A stretch of 64,000 nt of DNA. Origin: Nothopassalora personata. Taxonomy: Eukaryota > Ascomycota > Dothideomycetes > Mycosphaerellales > Mycosphaerellaceae. A program made the position numbers and the translations under genes. Location of the stretch: positions 682,001 to 746,000 of the forward strand of contig CM066288.1 in the NCBI GenBank assembly GCA_033816765.1, written 5' to 3'. Position 1 is the first letter of the stretch; every line of letters begins with the position of its first letter. The notes beneath the pieces were generated by a model. It did not search any database. It was not told where the DNA came from and saw nothing but the letters and a program-made list of their open reading frames with translations. Positions 1-11,200 of this stretch are shown in pieces.

Positions 1-1700
1 TCCTCTCGGAGTTCAACGCCGTTGCCAGTGCACTTGGTGGCAATCGCGCAGCATCTGGAGGACTCTTTGGTGTCGAGTACTGGCGGATTATCCTTGACGA
101 AGCTCACATGATCAAGAACCGTTCGTCAAAGACAGCAAAGGCGTGCTATGAGCTCGCTGCTACACACCGATGGGTCTTGACTGGTACTCCTATCGTCAAC
201 AGACTCGAAGACCTCTTCAGTCTCGTGCGATTCCTTCGGGTCGAGCCTTGGAGCAACTTCAGCTTCTGGAAGACGTTCATCACAACGCCTTTCGAAAAGG
301 GCGAATTCGTCCGTGCGCTGGATGTCGTACAGACGGTTCTTGAGCCATTAGTGCTGCGCCGAACGAAAGACATGAAGACGCCGGATGGCGAAGCGCTTGT
401 TCCTCTGCCGCCCAAAATCATCAATGTCGAGAAGGTCAAGCTCTCTGGCCCTGAGCATGACGTCTACGAGCACATTTTATCACGAGCAAAAAGGACCTTC
501 AACGAAAATGCATCAGCTGGCACGCTGATGAAGAGCTACACCACCATCTTTGCACAGATCCTGAGGTTACGACAGAGCTGTTGTCATCCGATATTGACTC
601 GCAACAAGTCAATAGTTGCCGACGAAGACGATGCTGCCGCCGCCGCCGACATCGCCAATGGTCTTGCGGACGATATGGATCTCGGTGCTTTGATAGAGCG
701 CTTTGAGGCAGATGAAGGCGAGCAGGATGCTAGCAAATATGGCGCGCATGTCCTAAAGCAGATTCAAGACGGGTCCGAAATGGAGTGCCCGATTTGCAGC
801 GAAGAGCCCATGGAAGAGCAAGCTGTGACGGGTTGCTGGCATTCGGCTTGCAAGCAATGCTTGCTTGACTACATCGAACATCAGAGCGCCAAGGGCGAAC
901 TGCCCAGATGCTTCAACTGCCGCGAGCCGATCAACGCTCGTGATGTGTTCGAGGTCATTAAGCATGAAGATGACGACTATGTTGAGGCAGATGAGAGCGA
1001 TGCTTTAAACACTGCGATAGGTGATGATGATGAGGACGATCTCTACGGAAGCACTCAGGACAACACGAAGCCAGCACCGAGCAAGCAGAAAGTCCGCATT
1101 TCACTGCGCCGAGTCAACCAGCTTTCTTCAGCGAAGATCAGCACCTTGCTCACGCAGCTGAAGAGACTTCGCAAAGCAGAGCCGAACACGAAATCTGTCG
1201 TCTTTAGTCAGTTCACATCCTTTCTAGACCTGCTCGCTTCAGCTCTGACCAACGCCGGTATCTCATGGCTTCGGTTCGATGGCAGCATGGCACAAAAGGA
1301 AAGAGCAAAAGTCTTGGCAGAGTTCGCAACTCGACCGATGTTCACGATTCTCCTGCTATCGCTTCGTGCTGGAGGCGTTGGTCTTAATTTGACGTGCGCG
1401 AAACAAGTCTTCATGATGGATCCTTGGTGGAGTTTTGCTGTTGAAGCTCAAGCGATCGATCGTGTTCATCGCATGGGGCAGACAGACGAAGTTACCGTCA
1501 CACGATACATTGTAGAAGGCAGCATCGAGGAGAAGATGCTGAAGGTCCAGGAGAGAAAGAAGTTTATGTAAGTGATTCATTCGATGTGATGTGAGATACT
1601 GGCTGACATGTCTTGCTACAGCGCAAGCTCTCTCGGCATGATGAGCGAAGAGGAGAAGAAGACACAGCGCATTGAGGATATCAAGGAACTCCTCAGCTAA
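1..1700 (+). CDS. RAD5: RAD5-type SNF2 ATPase / RING E3 ubiquitin ligase, 3' part
   Basis: The gene is cut by the left window edge; the reading frame is open from base 3. Exons run from the edge to 1567 and 1622-1700, with a 54 nt GTAAGT...CAG intron between them. Visible parts in order are the Walker B DEAH box at about 97-108, the rest of the SNF2 helicase N-lobe, a C3HC4 RING finger beginning CPICSEEP (bases 786-935), an acidic linker, and the helicase C-lobe with the QAIDRVHRMGQ signature. A RING placed between the two helicase lobes is the hallmark of Rad5/HLTF proteins, which polyubiquitinate PCNA with Ubc13-Mms2 and remodel stalled replication forks in the nucleus. The spliced tail ending in DIKELLS fits the family. 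The N-terminal HIRAN domain would lie outside the window, so RAD16-like relatives cannot be fully excluded. Confidence 0.9.
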
Positions 1701-2274
1701 GCTCATATCGATACAAATAGAGCACACAATGCCACAGCTCTTGTGGCCGTCCGGGCCAGTCTCGGGCCGTGCAGACCATCAGAATTCACTCCCCAGATTC
1801 TGTCTAGCGTCGAGTGCGTTGCAAGGGGTCTCAGAAGCCAAGAATTGGTCGGCAACTTGTCTGTCACCTGCGAACGACCTTGGAACACATTTCGGCCAAC
1901 ATTTTTCTTGGCATCAGCATGGTCTCTCCAATCGCGCTTGATGTCAACGCCTGACATTGACAGCTTACGTTTCTGCCGATGTTTCGCGCAGTGTCGAAAG
2001 GAAGATCCTTGCAGACATCGAAATGCTGCAGCCTAGGCCTCGTATGCGTGGCTGTGTGCCCTTTGGGCAAATTTCGAGAAGACGTCAGTCTCCAAGTTAC
2101 TAACTTGTAGGCACGCGAATTCTTGATACCTGTGGTTGGCGTTGAAGGTCCTTGTATATCACAGGCCGTCTCCTTCATCACAGTCGTGTGCTCCCCTTAT
2201 TTCTCTATATCTGGTGAGATCCGCCATCACCGTTCGCTTAAAGTTTTCAATCGATCCACTCACTTGCAGACACA
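1701..2274. other. Intergenic, RAD5 3' end to promoter of next gene
   Basis: This stretch holds the presumed 3' UTR of the RAD5-like gene and the promoter of the gene starting at 2275. Short open frames cross it on both strands, but none has domain-like content or splice support. No repeat or RNA gene was recognised. Confidence 0.5.
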
Positions 2275-4095
2275 ATGGCGGGCAACAACGCGAAAGACGT
2301 CGCAGAAGATCAGCGGGAGACTATCACTACAGCCCCGCCGACACTCGAAACACGTAGCATAACAGGCGAAGATGAGCTGTACTATGTGACGCCACAGTCT
2401 ACTGGTCAGAACGAGAAAGATGCAGTAAAGTCGAGCGAGGAGCCTAGGACGTTAGAAGACTTGAAGGCAGAATGGGAAGGTCGTCTGGAACCAATGACAC
2501 ACGATTCTTATGTCGACACAGATGTCGAGATGAGAAATCGCATGGAGGAGGCAGCATATCGCTCACAGGCAGTACGACAAGAAGCGCCTTCGTTCCCGCC
2601 AAAGACACCCATCGATGCTGACCCATTGATTGTTGAGAAGAACGTCACGTTCCAAGACGAAGAGCAGCCTCCAGTATTGCCCAGACGTCCGACTACAGAG
2701 GACGACAAGCAACTTGCCATGCAGCTTCAAGCGGAAGAGGATGGTGCCGCTGCTAGACAACAGGCGGAAGATGAGTTTGCACCTGGTCTGCCAGCTCGCC
2801 AGATCTCCTTTGCACCATCGGATGAGCCGCAGACCTTTACGCTCTCATGGCGCCGGCCGCTGACCGACTACCCGTCTCTCACCATCACACCCAATGCTGA
2901 TGCGTCTTCATACTGGTAAGTAAGTCTAGCGAGTACATACAATCGTGGCTTAGCTAGCAACGTCTCAAGCTGGCCAGGCTGTCTTAGACATCGACACCGC
3001 CGCGCATCAGCAGAGCCCTCTAGGGGCGTCCTGAGACATGTCGCTAGCTCGGGCACGATCGCATGACTCTATGCCCAATCGCTAAATACATACTGACTCC
3101 CGAATCATTATAGGCGCCTCAACTACCACACCAAATACTTCTCAAGACTACACCGATATCAAGCAACCCCGGCCCGAGTTGATGGTGACTTTCCGGCTCG
3201 ACAAGTCGCCGAGATCAAGTTTCCAGAATTCATCTGGCCAGGATGCGGTCCAACCATCAAGCTTGAGCCATACGATGAGGCTGCTGGACTGAGAAGAGCC
3301 GACATCTTCATGAAGTGCACTGGCTGGCTGACGACTCGCTACGCCGTCGAGGTTCCTGTATTGGGCGGAGCCAAATGTACGTGGCGAACACTGCGACCAG
3401 TCAAGAGAGACGTCCCTACTCCCCCAATCGGCGAGCCCGACCAAGTCACCTGGCAACCCGATCCGGACGTCGACGGCCGCCTGACCCTCTCGTCCTCCTC
3501 CACCGGCCAACCCAGCTCACTCGTCACGGTCGGTGACCTCGTCGCCCAAGCCAAGAACCTCATCAACGATGAGAACTGGACACCCTACCCAGCCCACCAC
3601 CTCATCATGGGTACATCCCCCAACTCTGGCCGCGTGATGGCCACTTACACCCGTGCGGCACCCTGGAACAAGAATGCCGGCACCCTCAGCATCAACACAG
3701 ACCACTCCACCTCACCCGAATATATCGAAGGCATCATCATTGCCTGCGCCGCCATGGTGGGCATGCAGGACCGCATGGGACTGGCGAGTAGCTTGATGGA
3801 AGCTTCGGCCGAATCAATCATGGCGAGTAAGAGGAAAGGCAACATGGGCATGCCAACCGCGGGGAAGATCAGGCCGTACATTAGGGGTTTGCAGAAAAGC
3901 CAGACTGCTCCGGTTGGGGGCGAGAGAGAGATCACGCTCGATGAGAAGCCGCCGATGCGGAGTGGGAGTGTGCAGCGAAGTTTGAAGAGGCTGTCCATGC
4001 AGGCGCGGCAGCTAGTGCCGAAGAGTGCTGCAGCCGTGCCGGCGAAGAAGCAGGGGAAGGTCGATGAGAAGACGGAGGTTGATGTGGCACCTTAG
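2275..4095 (+). CDS. Conserved-looking fungal protein of unknown function (540 aa)
   Basis: Two exons, 2275-2915 and 3114-4095, are joined across a 198 nt GTAAGT...TATAG intron; the splice keeps frame through a Trp codon. The N-terminal 200 residues are charged and probably disordered, with a proline-rich stretch at PPVLPRRP. A compact aromatic-rich core follows across the junction, roughly residues 195-300, with WRLNYHTKYF, FPEFIWPGCG and CTGWLTTRYAVEV. A second folded-looking segment around WTPYPAHHLIMGTSP leads to a basic C-terminus. There is no signal peptide or clear membrane helix. I do not recognise the family; a tubby/scramblase-like beta-barrel fold for the core is only a guess from its strand-like pattern. 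The ATG at 2275 follows a stop-rich leader and is the first in frame. Confidence 0.8.
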
Positions 4096-5535
4096 AGTGG
4101 TTGTGCTGGTGGGTAGGTGTTGGTGTTTGTGGAGCTATATGAATGGCAAACAAGTTTCTGCTGGTACACACGACCATAGGCCAATGAGTATAGGGACGAT
4201 GTCTGAGGCCGGATTGAAGCAAAATGTCGTCGGCCCACACACCATCTCGACTGGCCACGCCGCACCGATCGATCCATATTGGAACGCCGTCGCGCCAAGA
4301 AGGGAGTCAGCAGACGAGGCGGAATAAGATCGATTGTGATGCCGATACGTGATCACTACGGTGGTCACGTAGCTGTTCTCTTACATGGTAGTCCAGAACA
4401 CTCGCTATGGGCACGTTTGCACTGGGGAGGTATATATCTTCCTCTGCATCGGCCACGATCCGAGTAGTGAAGTCTATTATAGCGTCCATATTCCGTCTCT
4501 CGACGTCGATAACGAGGATGAAGGCCGCTTGCACCAGACCATCGTCGCACGCATCTGTGCTTTCACCGTCGCGGCGGCTCGTGAAGCGGAACCGTTGCAG
4601 GGGTGCCGCGTTCGGACCTCAACCATGTCTTTCTGTAGATGCCGAATTCGGTCCGAACAAACACGGATTATGTACAGCGCGTATCGGCCTGCACGGTCTC
4701 GCGTCGTTACCATGCGCAGTCCGACCTGGACGCGGAACCTCTGTCGCATCGAGAGACCGAATATCACGCGCCAAGGGAGGCACGATGGCAACGAAGATGA
4801 TAGCTACGCAAACGGCGTGGTCGGAAGATGAAGCAGCCAGGCAAACTCCTTCCAAAGACGCTCCTTGGCCGCATCCTGTTAATGTGACTGGGGAAGTTTT
4901 ATTTGTGGTGTTCCAACTTGATGGCCGAGAAGACGATGTGACGTTGCTGTAGGACGCGAGCATAGCGACGCTCGTTTGAGATTTACATCCATTTGCCGAG
5001 GAGTAAGTATTGGCATGCGCGTGCCTCGCCTTCACCAGCCTTTGTTGCCCTTTGACCGTCCGGCGGAAACATCTTTGCCACTGCCATTGTGCGAATGTGG
5101 AAGCTTAGGGTTGAGGTGGTGTGCTGGGTAAAGTCCTGGGACGGCGACGAGGAGGTCGTGTGTTCTGATATCTGAGCACAGAATGACGATACATTCATTG
5201 GCTTGGACTTGTTTGTATAATATTACATCGCTCCAACGGGAATTTGCAGTCCCGGGTCGCAAGTGGCACCATGTAAGATGTGCTTTTGCTAAACGGTCTG
5301 TGCAATCAGGACATAAGCGTGACCTCCCACAGACAGCTTCGGGCAGACACAGGCTCAGGACTGCCTCACACCACTGATTTATACAGTTCACATCGTTGAC
5401 CGTCAAAGGTGAAAAAGAGATACGGAAGTGCTTGCTTAATTTTTGAAGTTGTTCTACCCATTAGACATCACTATCTTTATCATCTATAACTTGTCGCATT
5501 GGACTATTCATGACATCATGGTGGCGAAGATCAGT
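4096..5535. other. 1.4 kb intergenic region without a supported gene
   Basis: The stretch lies between the 3' ends of two convergent genes (unknown protein on plus, GH71 on minus). Several open frames of 60-180 codons exist, the longest at 4407-4952 on plus, but they overlap each other on both strands, look compositionally random and show no convincing domain. A small species-specific gene cannot be ruled out. No tRNA, repeat array or transposon end was seen. Confidence 0.4.
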
Positions 5536-7408
5536 CTATCCCCTCACAGAGCTCGTAGTGGTGGTAGAGCTCCTCACTGTACTAGGAGTAGTTCCAGCAG
5601 CGGTGTTGGAGCTGGCCGACGGTCCGGTACTCGAAGCGGCAGCACCGGCCGGGGAACACTTGCAGTCTGGAGCGCATACGCAGACGATGTTCTGCGTCAC
5701 AGTGAACACCATCTGTTGCGTGATGGTCGACGGAAGCACTGCGCTGCTGGCGCTGACGGATGATGAGGTCGTGGTTGATGATCTCGAGCTTGTCGAAGAG
5801 GAGATCGAGGAGGGGGTAGTGACTGAGCTGGATGTGGCGAGTGAGCTAGAAGTTTTCGATGAGGAGAGACTCGAAATCGCCACGCTGGATGTCGTTGGAC
5901 TCATCGAGGTCGAACTGCTCGAGGTCGTATTCGCCGCCGCGATGGATCCCACCGCCGACCCAACCCAAGCGTTCCAATTCGTAATCCCATTTTGACAAGA
6001 TGTAGATATATCCCGACCCGTCTGCTGCACCACCGCGTTCCCGTTCCTCACAATCTTAATCGTCACCGCGCCAGTCCTTCCATTGAATGGCACACTGCCG
6101 TGATATATCCCATTCCCACTACTCGGCTTCGTGCTCCAGGTAGCGGTGGTAGCTTGCCCACCAATCGTTACCACCGCATCAGCCGCTGACGAAAGGTACG
6201 CATCGAAGAAGATGCTGTCCTGAACTATGTCTCCGGGCGGGTATGTCTGCTGGTTGTGGCCAGCATCGTTGCCGGACGTGCCGCCGGTGCCGCAGGCGCC
6301 TTTGGGAGATAGGCGGTACCAGAAGGAGACTGTCTCGTTCTTGAGCTGCGAGGAGCCGGACTTGTAGGTGTCGATCCAGTAGGGAAGGAGAGCCCGCCAG
6401 CCGTCGTGAGGCATGTTGTCGGCGTAGTTGTAGGGTGCGTTGCCGTAGGTGAAAGCGCCCATTTCTTTGGGTCGTAGCGGCCCAATGTAGTGCGATTCTG
6501 GCCTGGTAGATGTTAGCGGCGTGGAGGATGCGAGACGTGTGAATTGGTCACTCACCAGTCGTTCCAAGAGATGATCTGAACGAATTCGGGCTGCAGAGAT
6601 AGAACCTGACTCCATCGATCGAACCACAAGTCATCACCACGCCAGAGCCAGTTCTTGCCGTAGTTGGGAACGTTAGCGTAGAACCAGGGAGACACTGCCA
6701 TCATATAAGGCTTGCTCTTCAGAGCACTGATGTATCCGTTGTCGCCGTTAGTGTTCATGTTGTTCGGTCCATTTGGCCATGCCTCCCATGAGAACAGCCC
6801 GTCGGCAACACTGTTACCAGCGGTGGCGGCGTTGTTCGCACCAATCGAGGCCCAGTCGGGAATGAAGAAACATCCCGTCAGGTTCTTGATGTTGTTCCAG
6901 TCGTTGGCTTGATTGGTCCCTTCAAATGTCGTGGCGATTGGCTTGCCGTTGTACTGCATGTATGCTGAGCTAGATTTGTACTGGTTCATGTAGCTGATCA
7001 CTCTATCCTGTGCCCAGGCACCATTGCCAGCATAGTCGAAGCTGGAATCAACGTCAACAGCGCCAATCGATGGCTCGCAACGCGCAAGGCAACTCACCTG
7101 AAGAACAGCTTGAAGCCCATGCTGCTGGCAACGGAGAATGCATTTGCGAGTTGTTGATCCTGTTCGATTGTCAGCAACTGCTCAATTGTGGCCGCTTCCT
7201 ACAGACGAACCGTCGTTCTATCCGGATTGTTCGCAACATTCAATGCGAACCCATCTATTCTGGCATCCTGCGCCGCCTGAATATCTTGCTGCCAATCAGT
7301 CGAAGTATAAGAATAACAATTCGACATCATGAAATGTGCCACAACAGCTTTCGCATCAACGTAAGCTGCTCCAAGAAGCGCTGTCGCCATGACAATTCGC
7401 CACTGCAT
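5536..7408 (-). CDS. Secreted GH71 alpha-1,3-glucanase (mutanase)
   Basis: Four exons (7408-7211, 7159-7098, 7041-6556, 6502-5536) give 570 residues. Introns of 51, 56 and 53 nt have GT-AG ends. The chosen ATG gives a short hydrophobic signal peptide (MQWRIVMATALLGAAYVDA) before KAVVAHFMMSN, the typical start of a mature GH71 domain. Splicing restores the family blocks DIQAAQDARIDGFALNV, GFKLFFSFDYAGNGAW and IISWNDWPESHYIGPL. The Asp and Glu of NDWPE match the proposed acidic catalytic pair of GH71. These enzymes hydrolyse alpha-1,3-glucan in fungal walls during septum splitting, remodelling or mycoparasitism. The last 130 residues are Ser/Thr-rich, probably O-glycosylated, with a small Cys cluster CVCAPDCKC; no GPI-type hydrophobic tail is present. 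It lies beside two chitin synthases. Confidence 0.92.
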
Positions 7409-8272
7409 GGTCGCGGTTGTTACACAACAGTTGAACGGAAGTACACAGCATCTGAAGAGAGAGGGCTGGCTGTCATGACCTGATAATATGCCAGTGCCGA
7501 GCATCCAGAGCGATGGCGTTGGACACAGGAGTCTTCCACGTGGAACTGGCGAGTTTGATAGTGCAGCCACAAGCGCTTCCAGGCCATATGAGGCGTTCAG
7601 CCTCTCAGCTGAGGAATGCCGTGTTTCGACAGCGACTTGATTCGTGTCACGCCAGTGCACAATACTAGTATTACGCCCTCGAGTTGACACAGGGCAGTCT
7701 GTGAGGAGAGCAGATACCGTCATCCTCCAAAGATCATGCTCTAAATGACCCCACAGGTAGGCTGCGCGCTTCTCGTGCCTAGAGTAAAACGCGTAAGCAG
7801 TGAGAAGGCGTCCACGGGTCGCTTGCATTCACCAAAGCAGAAACGGCTGCCACTGTCATAGACATCGGCATTTCCGGCTCACCGACGTTAGAAACTATCC
7901 AGGCGAGGAATCCACACAGAGAAGACGTCAGCCTATATTGCCCGAGGCGTTCGAGGCACTGCGTTGAAGTGGGAACAAAGTTCAGAATCCGACGGCCTAG
8001 ACCCAATGGCAGTGTGAGCACCACCCGTAACATCAGAATGATTACTATTGGTACCTGTACATGCTTGCTTGCTGTTTCTTAATCATCTTCTTGCTGTCAA
8101 ACCCCAGTCGACCGTGACATTCGCACTCATGCCATTACCCAATTCGTTCCGAACAACAAACCCCTCACACAACCCAGCGGTACCGTGCCGACCCATCCCA
8201 ATGCTAAAGAGCGAGCAAGTTTCAATGCAGTCAAATGGTTAGATGCACACATCATGAAGTAGCTCGCAACCG
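7409..8272. promoter_or_regulatory. GH71 promoter plus chitin synthase V 3' region
   Basis: The GH71 gene starts at 7408 and the class V chitin synthase ends at 8273, both on minus. The 863 bp between them must hold the glucanase promoter and 5' UTR on the left and the chitin synthase 3' UTR on the right. The glucanase reading frame stays open upstream to 7828, but the extra residues lack a signal peptide, so the downstream ATG is preferred. No distinct operator was identified. Confidence 0.5.
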
Positions 8273-11200
8273 CTAGAGCTGTCCACTCAGGATAGCCTCG
8301 GTGGCACTTCCAATATATTGTCTCCTCGAGTCCATCGGCACCTGGAAACGCCTCTCGAGCTCAGCCTTGATGCTCTTCTTCGTGACAGTCATGAGATCTG
8401 CTGTGGACAGGATCTCTCGGATCTCGGCCAGAATGGCATCGTCGCTGGGCATGTCCGACATGTTGAAGTCCGCACTAGAGTAGTTGCGTCCCATGCCGTT
8501 GTCAGAAGCCGCTAGCGACATGTGCGAGCCATGCTGCTGCATCTGAGGAACATTGAGCTGGCTCATGTGGTGGCTCTGCTGGTAGCTGTCGCCATAGATG
8601 GAAGCAGCTGGGTGGAAGCTCTTGGTGGCATAGCTAATACCCGAGATGTCCGAGCGGGTGTCGTCGCGTTGAGTCTGAGCATCCCAGAGCTCAGCCTGGT
8701 ACTCTTCCCACCTCTTCTTCGGAATCGACTCTGGGTCGAACTTGCCTTCATCGGAAACAAGAACTTGCTTGCCCTTCTCACCAGTGACCATACGCGTGTT
8801 ACCCCATGAAAAATCGTCCATGTGCCAGAAAGCGATGAGTGGCAGGAAGAACGAGTAGACTGGTGTTGCGCACATGTAGATAATCATCCATCCAACCATC
8901 TCCCACTTGCGTCGAAGAATGAAGATGATAGCTTGCAGACCATACATGGCTCCCAACAGAAGGAAAGCAGTGAGTGGCACAGTGTCCGGGTTCTTGGCCA
9001 CTTCAACGACCAGGTAGATGATATAAACCACAATGACGGGCTGCACGACCGTCGAAAGCAGATCCAAGAAGACGACGAATCTCATACTGAAGCAGCAGAA
9101 ACCGCATAGTTGCTGAAGTGGGATGACCTCGACCAAATTGTGCACGGTACTGTTGATCCATCGGCGACGTTGCGACATGAAGACGGCCCAGCTGTCGGGT
9201 GCGATTGTCCAGGCATGAGCGCGCATGATATACTTCGTCTTGTACTTGGAGTGATACTTCATGAGCAGGGTCGTCAGGTATCTGTCTTCTCCAAGATGCA
9301 GCAAATTCTTCATGTGGAGTGTATCGACGCGAACTTCCGAGTAGTCGTCGACGATTTCCTTGGACACGAAGAGCGGTTTTCCAGTCTCAGAGGCGCGGAT
9401 GCGGTACATGGTGAAACAGCCCGGCAAACAGGTGACAGATCCGAAGAGCGATTCGAAAGCCTTGGTGAGGTTGTGCGAGATGTAGTATTCGTACACCTGC
9501 ATCATCGTGATCATGGAAGCTTTGGCGTTGGTCAAGGCGGTTTCACCACACACTGCGATCAGCTTCGTATCGTTGACAAAGGCAGATACGAAACGGGTGG
9601 CAGAGTCTGGCGCCACGACTGTGTCGGCATCGATCTGTAGTAAGTACTCGTAGAACGTCGGATTGACTCCTATCACGTTCCGGATCTGGTGATGGAGTTC
9701 GAGTTCAAGCGGTGTCATGGGGAGGTTGTAGTGTACACGGTTGAGGAAGCGCATGAGAATCATCTGGGAATCGCGCTTGCCACGGTTACCGGGTCTGCGA
9801 AGAAGTCAGTCACGAAGAAAAGAGGAAACGTGGTAGTGCAGCATACCTCGACACTTCGGAAGGCTTTCCGACCTTGACGACCACGATGAATGGCACGATG
9901 TGACCCTGCACTTCGTAGAGACCCGAATAGAGCTTGCCCATGTTGTGTTGCTTCTGGCCTTCACCAAGGGATTCGAAGCTGAGCGGTTCCGGATCGACGG
10001 CCTCGGGAACGCCAAGAATGTCCAGAACGATTCGAGGCGTTGGTCTGTCATTGCCTTGACCAATAATCATACCGTCACAAATGATGAACAGAAGTTTGCG
10101 CTTGTCATCGTATTTCATGCGAGCGGCGGAATCGATAGCACGACGCAGAGACTCCTCGTCTTCTGTGTATGCAGGGACGGTACAGATCACGAACTTGTCG
10201 AGATTCTCCGGGACGTTCTTCTTGCCGAACTGCAGCGCAGCCAAGAACTTGAAGCAAATGACCGTAACAAGCAGCAAGGAGATCGCAAGCAGGATGTACT
10301 TGGCGAATTGACATTGTGGGCTGCTCCGAGTATCGACATTGCCGACGTAAAAGAGGTTGTCCAGGCAAACCTTCATGCGCTGGCGGAGGGCAGGATCAAT
10401 GTTGAGCGCTTCCCAGTACTTGGTCACGTCTTGTCCAGAACGCTGTTGAAACAGGTCAACAACTCTCTCATCCATGAAATTCGAGTTCGGGGCAACGTCG
10501 GGCCTATCGGTTCCTGGTGGGTATTGCGGCTGTCTGCCACCAGCAACGTACTTGGTCAAGTCATAGACACGCCCGTGGATATACGAAACATAGTTCTCCT
10601 TTTTACTCAGGGTCTTCAAATACTGTGGAGAGTATCCAACATTGCCCTTCCAGTAGTTGCCGGATAGGTAGATCATCTGCTCGGTGAACCAAGCTGGGCG
10701 AGAGTCGTTCGTAGCCCATCGAAAGTCGTGATACTGCGCATTGGTGTCCGTGCTGCTGACAGCATTCTGGCCGGTCCAATTGTAATTCTGGTAGTTGAGC
10801 TGAACGGCAGGGTCGATTCCAGTCTCGTTAGTACCCTGGCACATAGCCGATACCTGAACAGGGAAGAGATTCGTGGCGTCTGTACCAGCATACTTTTTCA
10901 GGGCTGAGTCCGGAACAATGTTTGGATAGTGAGCGGGCATGAATGCGCCCAGGTTGAAGACAACGCCGCGGATGGCGACGTAGGAGCTTGCACCATCCTT
11001 GCCGTTGTAGGTCGAAAGCTCCTGCGGACTGTAGACGTGCTGTGTTGGGCAGATGGCTCGGGGGAAGCCGACCATGAAGAATACGACGAACCCGCAAGAT
11101 AGCCAGATCATCATGTTGATGGCCAGCTTCTCACGCCAAGCCATACGAATGTCCTTTCGTGGCATGCGACCTAGGATCCTGACAGCGAAATCCGGACACC

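Noticed and set aside
4407..4952. 181-codon plus-strand frame as a possible secreted protein
   Set aside because: No signal peptide, no domain, overlapping frames on both strands; composition looks random.
5510..5995. Plus-strand open frame rich in Val/Glu
   Set aside because: It is the antisense of the Ser/Thr-rich tail of the GH71 gene; the long frame follows from codon bias.
9110..10667. Plus-strand frames inside the class V chitin synthase
   Set aside because: They lie antisense to conserved catalytic and cytochrome b5-like regions and have no domain of their own.
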